Assembly: GCA_963575645.1 (NCBI GenBank)
Contig: OY754466.1
Span: forward strand, 18,144,001-18,208,000
DNA length: 64,000 bases
Direction of reading: 5' to 3'
From: Xanthostigma xanthostigma
Lineage: Eukaryota; Arthropoda; Insecta; Raphidioptera; Raphidiidae
In this document: in pieces, positions 56,300 through 64,000 of the stretch
How positions within the stretch are numbered: position 1 is the stretch's first letter
How the letters are laid out: every line of letters starts with the position of its first letter
Notes under the pieces: generated by a model
Told to the model about the DNA's origin: nothing
The model's database searches: none
What the model saw: the letters and a program-made list of their open reading frames with translations, nothing else
Made by a program: the position numbers and the translations under genes

Positions 56300-56480
56300 T
56301 TATGTTTGCTTAGAAGTGAACTGTCGGAAAATTTGAAATTGAAGTGAAAAGCAGCCATTTCATTAGAACTACGTTAAAAAAAATACCATATTTATTTCGC
56401 GCGTCATAGTATTACGACTCGGGTGATTGTTGAAACTCGTTGGCTCTCGTTTTAAAGATAATGTCGCTCCTCGCCGTAAT
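56300..56480 (+). repeat. Dispersed repeat family E, diverged copy
   Basis: GAACTGTCGGAAAATTTGAA and TTGGCTCTCGTTTTAAAG follow the order of 5820-5945. Weak similarity, judged by eye. Confidence 0.4.
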
Positions 56481-56961
56481 ATAACCCATTACAACGCTAA
56501 GATATACAATCTAATATTTAACTTGAGAATGATCAGCAATGTCGTTGTTTATATGGCATTGCTATGACTCTTCTATTACAAGCCCTCCAGCTTTCAAGTT
56601 TTAATTCAGGGCTGATAAAAGTATCGATTGGATGTTCAATTTATTTTAAAAAATGATTTGTATCAATAAATTCACAAGAAGTCTCCAATTTTGACAATAT
56701 TTATGATTGGGTATCAAAGTGGTTCGTCGTCTGTCTGTCTAAAGTCTGTAACTTCTGTAACCGGCGGAACTGGGGACCTGGAAATTTTATATCCAGCTCG
56801 AGTATTGCGGTTCACAGATAATTTTCAGAGGTCGTTTAAAAAAAAAATAGGCATTCATTGAGGACTGCCGGCAGAAGTGAAAACTTAAAACTATAAAATA
56901 ACAGTGGCTTTTGTATAAGCTTCCACGCAGACTGACGATGCGTGTAAATATGGTTTTTGTG
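56481..56961. other. No gene recognised
   Basis: No supported feature. Confidence 0.5.
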
Positions 56962-57108
56962 TATATGTGTACTGGCTGCGCGCGCGTCAGTAAGTATATA
57001 TATTACGTCATACTTATAGTTACAGATATACTGTTAACATTAGCATGTCGGTGACGCGAATTTATAAGATTTTACCTATCCAAAAATCGTGGCTATAGAA
57101 GTTTTCAA
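56962..57108 (-). repeat. Dispersed repeat family G, copy 2
   Basis: The complement of 44868-45005: ACAGATATACTGTTAACATT, AGCATGTCGGTGACGCGAAT and ATCCAAAAATCGTGGC. Confidence 0.7.
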
Positions 57109-57399
57109 TTAAAAAAAAAAGAATTCAGTCAAAAATTGAAAACAAAATGTATTTATTTATTTAGCATCTTGCATATCATTGAGGAGGAGCACTTTAGAAA
57201 GACTTTATGTTATTTTGTAAACACGTGTCTAAAGAAAAAAATTTTGGGTTACTTGCCCGCGCGAACTACCCACCCACTATTGGATCATTTCTTTTGTCGT
57301 CCATACTTTGGATAGTTCGAATTCTAGTTCGTGTTAGTGCTAAAATCACCTGCGCAGTGCAGTAACTGAAACTACGCATTATTTTACTATTATACAAGC

Positions 57400-57665
57400 T
57401 AGTGCGGTCCTGCATGTGGGATATGTGGCGCAGAAAAGCCGGAGTCGATACGCGCGGCTCCCGGAAAGGGAAAGTGACGATGGCACGGCGGCGGCGGCGG
57501 CGACGTCGACGTCGACGACGCCTGTGTATAAGCGTCTGTGGGTTGAGGTAGGCCTCGATATACTGTTTTACGCAAGCGCACTTCCCCAGGGCCCTGCGTC
57601 GCTTTTGCTATCAATGACCGGGCGGACTTGAATAAAGGCTCTCTCTTGTCTCGGCGGCGGTGGGC
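57400..57665. other. GC-rich, CpG-dense island with GCG repeats
   Basis: Far richer in G+C and CpG than the rest of the window, with GGCGGCGGCGGCGGCGACG and GTCGACGTCGACGACG at 57488-57522. Both strands have open frames here, as expected from low AT content, and none has a domain. It may be a promoter/5' UTR of an unseen gene or just a GC-rich insertion. Confidence 0.5.
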
Positions 57666-58841
57666 TATACTCAACACTTTTTTATGTCGTCTGGAAATAG
57701 GTTGTCAGATTGGCGTAGATAAAAATAGTTGTCGACAAACTATAGATATTTTATAATATAAACAAATGTCAATTTAAAAGGCTTTGTTTACACTGAGAAA
57801 AAATTTGTTTGAGGCAAGAAAACCTTTGTTTGTGTCTATTGAATAATTTATTTGGACCAATAAAATATTTTGTTAACAAGTATTGCTTGAGGCAAATAGA
57901 TTATACGATCCAGTAGGCATAAACAAATATTTGTTTACCACAAGCAGCTTAGTATACACCAGAGGAGACCATCTTGCGGCTCTTTGAAGGATTATTTGTG
58001 GCTCTCGATAAATGTTCAATCTTCAGAACAAATGTACTTATGTGAATCATTTTATTCCACAATAAAATTCGTGAAATCCAAATACTGATCAGTATTAGCT
58101 AGCCAGCATCTCAAAGAATTACCAAATAAATAATTATCAAGAGAAGTAAAATAAATGTGTTTAATTTTGAATTTTTTAATTTTTAATATTTTAATTCAAT
58201 ACACATATTTTGTACTTTTATTTATGTTTTCAATAAATATAATTTCTGTAAAAAAATTGTTAATACTTTTTTTGCATACCTTTTAAATACGTATTTAATT
58301 GCGGCTCGCGAAAAATTTCAAATTTTGAAAAATGGCTCAGACTATCAAGGAGCTTGGCCACTCCTGGTATATAATGTACTATCTTCTCTCTTCTCCTCTC
58401 GCTACTGGAAATTCTAAAGCAGGATTTATTTAAACGAGTGGTCGCCCAGTGATCGAAATTGGACCGCAATTCATTAAATTTGTGAGTTTGAACATTATTG
58501 AAGTTCTTATATGGATTTTTCCCCAATCGATTTTTCGTACACATCGTGATGAAACCTATATTGTGTACTCCCCCTCATTAAAACAAAGAGAACGATGTAT
58601 GTTTCATCACAATGTGTGCGAATTAACACACTCAAATCGGCACCATACTCTTTTTTTTCTTCCGGCTGAACCTTGTCTTTTAGTGCTTTAATCTGGAACT
58701 AATAAACACTAGAGTGACCTGTGCGAATTATTCGCACTAAATAAGTATAATAATTATCACTTTACAAAATTATTTTTTAAATATGATTGCAGGTATTCAA
58801 TTCGTTTCTAATTTTGCACACTGCTTATAACGTTCTTCTTT
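57666..58841. other. No gene recognised
   Basis: GTTTGAGGCAAGAAAACCTT and related GAGGCAAATAGATTATACGA near 57810-57900 hint at a weak local repeat. Otherwise AT-rich. Confidence 0.45.
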
Positions 58842-59062
58842 TTGTTGTATTACAATATGAAGCTCAGATGACAGATCGAAGAAATATTTTACTAAAATTG
58901 TCATATAGAGGCGCAAGTAGCAAAAGCGTTGAGCTAAGCCGTCAGATGGCATCATGCCGCATTGCTGTGACGTTGCTGTTTCAAATTTAAAGCCGTTAGA
59001 TGACAGTATGCAGTATTGTGTCTGTTGTATTACAATATGAAGGTCAGATGACAGATCGAAGT
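58842..59062 (+). repeat. Direct repeats, 180-base period
   Basis: TGTTGTATTACAATATGAAG followed by TCAGATGACAGATCGAAG occurs at 58842 and 59022. GCCGTCAGATGGCA-type phrases are also repeated (about 58938, 58992 and 59087), so this is a decayed tandem duplication of about 180 bases. Confidence 0.75.
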
Positions 59063-59967
59063 GTTGACGTTGTTTCAAAATTAAAACCGTCAGATGGCAG
59101 ACGTTGTTCAGCGTTGCTGTATTTTAATTAATTTACAAAAACAAAAGCAATAATAAATTTTTTATTTGTCGATGTCAGTAGAGCAAGCAATTATCTGTAA
59201 AATGATATATAATGTATGTGGAGAAGTTGTGTGGTTTTTTCTAAAAAGTGAGGAAAACATCTTTAACCTTAGCGTATTAATATATATGATTATTTATTCT
59301 GAATCTCTGCGAACAGTATTGGCCCGAGTCGAATTTCCGTGAATACTATTGGTTCGATTCATTTCTGTAAAAGTTATGGGCTTCACTACCATCCACTCCG
59401 TTTACTAAGCGAGAGAAATGGAATTTCTATGTCTTTCTTGTTTATCGACTATTTTCCGAGAGGTTATAGACGCTCGACAGCTGAGGTCGTTATCTAAAAA
59501 AGTCAAAGGCGAATATACTTTATTCTCATTTTTGTTTAAATATTATATAATTTCTAAAGATCAAAGCATTATTCTAATTAAATATCTCCCTGTAAATATG
59601 AAGCTGAAATTCCTTTTAAAACTCCAAATTAAATAAAAGAAATTGAACGAATTACATACTTCTGTAGGCTTTCATAATATATTTTCCAACTTAATATGTT
59701 TTAAAATTTCTGTGAAAGCATACTTTTAATGGTTTTAATGTAGACATAAATTTTAGGAAAAATGTTCAGAGGATAATTTAATAAATTTAAAATAGTTGAA
59801 ACGTTTTTTTATATACCGGGTGAACTTACAATAGCGCGATACCGACATGCCTTGATTATTACATTTTTCGAATTATTGCATATTTTGACGTAACAACAAT
59901 CCTCGTTTAATTAGAAGAAAAAAAAATCGAAATAAATAAGTCCGTGAAAATGTTAATATAAGTACTA
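59063..59967. other. No gene recognised
   Basis: The 59418-59636 frame has no domain. AT-rich. Confidence 0.5.
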
Positions 59968-60590
59968 CCGTTCCAACCCACAAGCGGGTACTAGTTTAGG
60001 TCAAAAATCACTTTTCGTTTTGATGTCCCCCGAATCCGAAAAACATATAAGTGGAAAAACTCTGTGCGTCTGTTAATCTGTTTATCTGTGAACACGATAC
60101 AGATCAAACGGATGAGCGGATTGAAATCAAATTTTGGGAGGATGTTTGGTATGCACATATGAAGAGCCTTATTGTTTTTGGGGAAAATCGGCGCATGCGC
60201 AGAAAAGATATATGCTATAACAGTGTTTTATATATAATAATGATATACTTTTCATAACGGCTTATTATTCTATTTAATTTTTCAAGAAAGTTTCGTTTAA
60301 ATTTTTTTTTCTAAACTTAATAGTTTCGGAAATATTTTGAAAATAAAACAAAATCAGCCGCTCTTTTGTTTTATGGATTTGTCAGAAATAGACTTTGATT
60401 AATTTTTACATGACGTGGAACATATTATGTAGGTATAACCATGGCAACGAATAGCAAATATTATATTGAATACTAGCCATTACCCGCGTCACCTCACGCG
60501 ATATCAGAAATTTTATTTTCTTTATTATAATCAAATGTCAACATTTTTGAAGTTGGAATGGTCCCGTCGCCCAATTGGCTGGAATTTTTG
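59968..60590 (+). repeat. Dispersed repeat family A, near-full copy
   Basis: CCGTTCCAACCCACAAGCGG at the start, CACGATACAGATCAAACGGA, TTTTTGGGGAAAATCGGCGC, CGCGTCACCTCACGCGATAT, ending CCCAATTGGCTGG. The plus frame at 60051-60257 is open, with TDERIEIKFWEDVWYAHM. No known domain. Confidence 0.8.
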
Positions 60591-60709
60591 AAAACGTTTC
60601 TATATCTTCATTTTATGTTAGACGCAGTTATTTTCTTTGCACAGGAGTGTATGGTGACGCTGTATCATTTAGATTTTAGACGATAACATAGTATTCTTAT
60701 TATTAATCA

Positions 60710-61480
60710 CAGTAGAACCTCGATAACTCAAACCTTGATAACTAAAAACGTCTATAAATTAATAAAGTTACCTATCTCTTTCTTTTCACACAGGTCCTGA
60801 AATTTTCTTTACTTGAAATACGAAACATCTACAAGTTAAACGAATAACTGAGTATTTGGGCGTCAGTAACTCAAAAATAAAGCATTCGCTGGGTGCGTGA
60901 TGGCAGCACCGCCTACCGTCCGCAATTTTTCATGCTCTTACAACATCTTGACAAATGAGCATTTTTCAAATAACTGTAATAATAATCAAACGAAACCTTT
61001 AATTATCGAAATTTTTATACACAGTTAAGAAAATGTAGTATTTATGTTGCTACACTGAAAAAAACATATTATTATTTGGAAAAATGTAAAAAAAATATAT
61101 ATTATTCGACGTTTACTTCCACGAAGACTACTAGCACTGCTAGCGGGAATAGAGCGGGATTGAACTGCCTTGTTATTATTGTTTTGAACCGAGAAGCTTC
61201 TTAATAAACGACGAAAACATTTGACGACCACATGAAATCGAACTCTATAAACGTTACATGATTTATTGGTCATTTAGTCCACAGCTCACTCTGAGATCGA
61301 TTGTTGGCCTCATTCTGTATTTAACCTAACATTTGTGATTCAGGTCCCCAAAGCACATAATTGCAACCGCAGTAATTGAAAATTTGGTCCTTTAAAATCT
61401 CCTTAACTCTTAAACACTATTTTAGTTAAATCAAACTTTTTGACGTTTTCCTTGAACTTTGACTTATCGAGATTCTACTG
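60710..61480. mobile_element. Pogo-like MITE, complete (family D)
   Basis: The ends CAGTAGAACCTCGATAACTC and the complement CAGTAGAATCTCGATAAGTC match at 18 of 20 bases. TA follows the right end (61481-61482), and CA stands in its place on the left (60708-60709). The 771-base body has no transposase. Its central 450 bases match, in reverse, the fragment at 4618-5062, and in part 54180-54345, so the family has at least three members here. Confidence 0.85.
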
Positions 61481-61482
61481 TA

Positions 61483-62136
61483 TTAGGCAGCATATTTTTG
61501 CAGAACGGAGTGCGGAATGAACTCAAGGTCGATGATTTAATTTTATTTTTTTTACAAACTGCATATGAATAAATCGCCGTCGAATATAGGTCGTAATTAA
61601 ATCATAGTTCCGTATATAATTGTGCAATTTTACCTGTGGCGCCGCCATGTTGAGAGTGCGGCCATCTGTTTGTGGCGTGGAAAGAGCTACTTTATAACTA
61701 AATCGGTGTCAAGGCGCACTACCGGCCAATTCTGTAAGTACCTATTATGTTTATGTACGTACGTCGTCGTAGGTATGACAGACTTGTTTGGCATAATAAA
61801 GTTATTACTGCACAATAGATTTCAATTTCTTGATGAAAGTGAGAGTCTCACAGGAGAACTTAAGAGCTGAGAACATTTCGAATGTTTTTTAAGTAAAATT
61901 TTCGGGTCCAGTACTATAACTCGATGTGACCAAATTTTGACTTTTTTTAAAGTCATTGAAAACGCTAAATTTTGATGTGCCAAAAAAACTTTGCAGATTA
62001 TTCAGAAATTTCCTCAGAAATACGTAAAAAACGGAATTACTTGTCGTCTTTCACTGTCATTTTTTAAATTTAACCAATCATAAATCACATATACACGTCA
62101 TAGCAACTGGTGTAGAATTACTATCTCACTTTGTAT
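61483..62136. other. No gene recognised
   Basis: The frame 61622-61870 opens with CAATTTTACCTGTGGCGCCG and has no domain. Confidence 0.5.
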
Positions 62137-62426
62137 ACACGACCCCGTACTTGTTTTTTTACAGAACTCCCCCCAAACGCCCTTCCCTTTTCACTGCGCA
62201 AATAAACGCCATCGCATCGACACGACCCTGTAATTGTTTTTTAAAAAAATCCTCCCCAACACCTTCCCCTTCTCTCTGCGCAAAAAGAACGCCATCGCAT
62301 CGACACGACCCTGTAATTGTTTTTAAAGAACTCCCCCAAAACGCCCTCCCATTTCCACTGCGCAAAAAAACGCCATCGCATAGACACGATCCCGTAATTA
62401 TGTTTTTAAAGAGCTCCCCTCAAACG
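62137..62426 (+). repeat. Minisatellite, 81-83-base unit, 3.5 copies
   Basis: Units start at 62137, 62220, 62303 and 62384 with ACACGACCC-type starts. Each holds GTAATTGTTTTT, a C-rich CTCCCCCAAACGCCC-type block, CACTGCGCAAA and CGCCATCGCAT. The last unit stops about halfway. The layout resembles the tandem array at 36160-36385. Confidence 0.95.
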
Positions 62427-64000
62427 TCTAGGATCCAAATGTCGCAAGGAATCTAGCAGCAAAATCAGCCTCGAGTGCAACGATTATAAGAAAATGCGCT
62501 CGGAAGAAGCTGCCCGTAACGCCGGATAACTGTGTGACTCAGATTGGGCGCATGGTCGAACTGTAAAAAGTCTATTGTTTTGTTATTTCGTTTGGAAAGT
62601 CATGGATTAAGGCACTTGAAGTCATAGCTTTAAGTTAAGATCTATAAAGTGGGCTGTGATTTATAAGAGTACCTATATTTTTCGATGTCTTCAGATGATC
62701 ATAATGTCACTAGTAAAAACTAGATATATGACTAAATGGCCTTCGCATCGATTCTTGTGTCGTTCGACCATTTTTTTTTTCTCGTAACTTTCACAAAGGC
62801 TATCATCGATCAATTTGGTGAAATCAACATGTTTTTGTTATATTTTTCATTTAGATAATATCTTGAAATATTACATAAAAATTTATGCGTTGAACAATGT
62901 TCAAATAAAAAAAAATGCAATGTGTATGAGTAACGTACAGGTTGATTTGAAGTAAACACACAGTGAATTTCATATAAAGTTTTGTTGTAAGAACTTTGCT
63001 TACTTTTGCTGAAAAGGGTGAGGGGGGTCAAAAATTACTAAAATTCTGCTTGCGTGATACTTGAATGGCCCCTTGTAAAGAAAAAGATCAATCTGTCATT
63101 TTGGGTCATCCGTCATGTTTAAAAAAAGTTCTAGCTTAGAACTAGAACGAGTCGAAATTTTTATTACAATATTTGACTAATTACATTGATTAAAATATTT
63201 TAACCAATGCTAATACACTAACAGGTGAAGCTAATTAGTGCTAGGCCCAAATAACCTTAGCTGTTGGCGACCTAAAAAAAAATAAAAAAATGAATAACTA
63301 AAGGTAAAAATCTAGTTGACTTATTGCTTCATTTAAATCCGCGATACATAGGCTTGTACAGTGATCAAACAGTACTACCAAAACCATCCATTTAAAAAAT
63401 GCATTTGAAATGTTTATATTATACTGTAAGATTTATACTTATTTTTGATTTTTTTTTAACAATAAACACTGAGCACATGCGAAAGATCTTTAAAGAAAAA
63501 TAGTGTGCAATTATCTGTACATCCATCAGATTTATTAAAAAAACGTTTAAAACAAATCTGTGGATATATATACTGGGTGTGGATTTTTTTGAAACGCAGA
63601 AATAATAGTAAACGTCTTTTATAATCGGTTTTAAAAAAAAAGTGCGACTCGGACTCGCGCACTGAGGGTTCCATACGAACTTGTAGGTATGTAAATAGTT
63701 TGTCCATCACGGGACTCAGATCTCGAAGATTTTTCCCGCTTTGCCGTTGGAAAATTGTTGTCTTCATACATTGACATGGGTTGCGGTCAGTTTACCAACT
63801 AAGTGTATAATTGCAATGAGTTCAGATGGACTACCCTAACTGTACTGTATCCCGTAGCTATATCTGATAGCCTAGCGATCGTACCGTGCTGTATGCAAGA
63901 GTTTACATAATTGTATTTTAATAAATGTTCGAGTATACTGTTGTATAAACGCACCGTTAGCGGACGCTTATTTTGTATTGGAACTTGTTACTGTGTACGT
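62427..64000. other. No gene recognised; insect repeat near 63630
   Basis: GTGCGACTCGGACTCGCGCA followed by CTGAGGGTTCCATACGAAC at about 63643-63685 is a phrase I recognise as common in insect dispersed repeats. The minus-strand frame across it (63456-63767) is therefore probably repeat-derived. The rest is AT-rich. Confidence 0.5.

Noticed and set aside
57399-57677. Frames of 71-92 codons on both strands
   Set aside because: GC-rich sequence has few chance stops. Alanine, proline and threonine runs follow the trinucleotide repeat.
62151-62456. Repetitive 101-codon frame
   Set aside because: It lies on the minisatellite, whose units keep the frame by chance over most of their length.

Overview
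The window looks like intergenic DNA from an insect. It is AT-rich and dense in short interspersed repeats, and it holds two non-LTR retrotransposon reading frames but no recognisable host gene. Several repeats (the 'aggaggttctcaagtcgac' type near 10.7 kb, its reverse form near 34.4 kb, the 'ccgagctttgctcgg' type near 37.5 kb, and Helitron-like ends reading 'accgctag') are kinds I associate with insects, perhaps Lepidoptera or Hemiptera. The order cannot be fixed from sequence alone. No operon-like layout, rRNA, CRISPR array or intact tRNA is visible.

Layout. 0-14 kb: decayed DNA-transposon remnants, including hAT-like elements at 6.7 and 8.2 kb, a TTAA-flanked element at 12.5-13.2 kb, a foldback at 11.1-11.6 kb, and one dispersed repeat (here called family A). 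14.2-17.0 kb: a pogo/Tigger-like element with matching ends and TA flanks, into which a 5'-truncated LINE with one internal stop has inserted. 17.4-23.4 kb: a LINE tail fragment, a Helitron fragment, and a large palindrome at 20.7-21.4 kb with arms that are almost identical. 24.2-27.1 kb: two hAT elements with exact 8-bp target duplications, one of which has its uninterrupted paralogous site 2.3 kb away. 31-37 kb: several foldbacks and a small satellite. 38-46 kb: Helitron, 64-bp tandem array, an element with 10-bp flanking duplications, a minus-strand LINE, and fossils of THAP and MADF DNA-binding domains. 48-50 kb: a cluster of Helitron-like copies next to a tRNA-Ile-like fragment. 50-64 kb: two copies of a palindromic family, a full-length pogo-like element at 60.7-61.5 kb, an 82-83-bp minisatellite, and more family A.

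The elements do not form a pathway. The window records layered insertions: LINE into pogo, hAT into an older repeat, and a repeat body inside another hAT. Every protein-coding trace I can support belongs to a transposon or to a domain common in transposon proteins. The best candidates for something undescribed are the foldback families (11.1, 20.7, 32.4, 33.3, 36.0, 36.9/45.1 and 50.8/54.7 kb), which would make long hairpin RNAs if transcribed, and family A, whose copies share a partly open frame.
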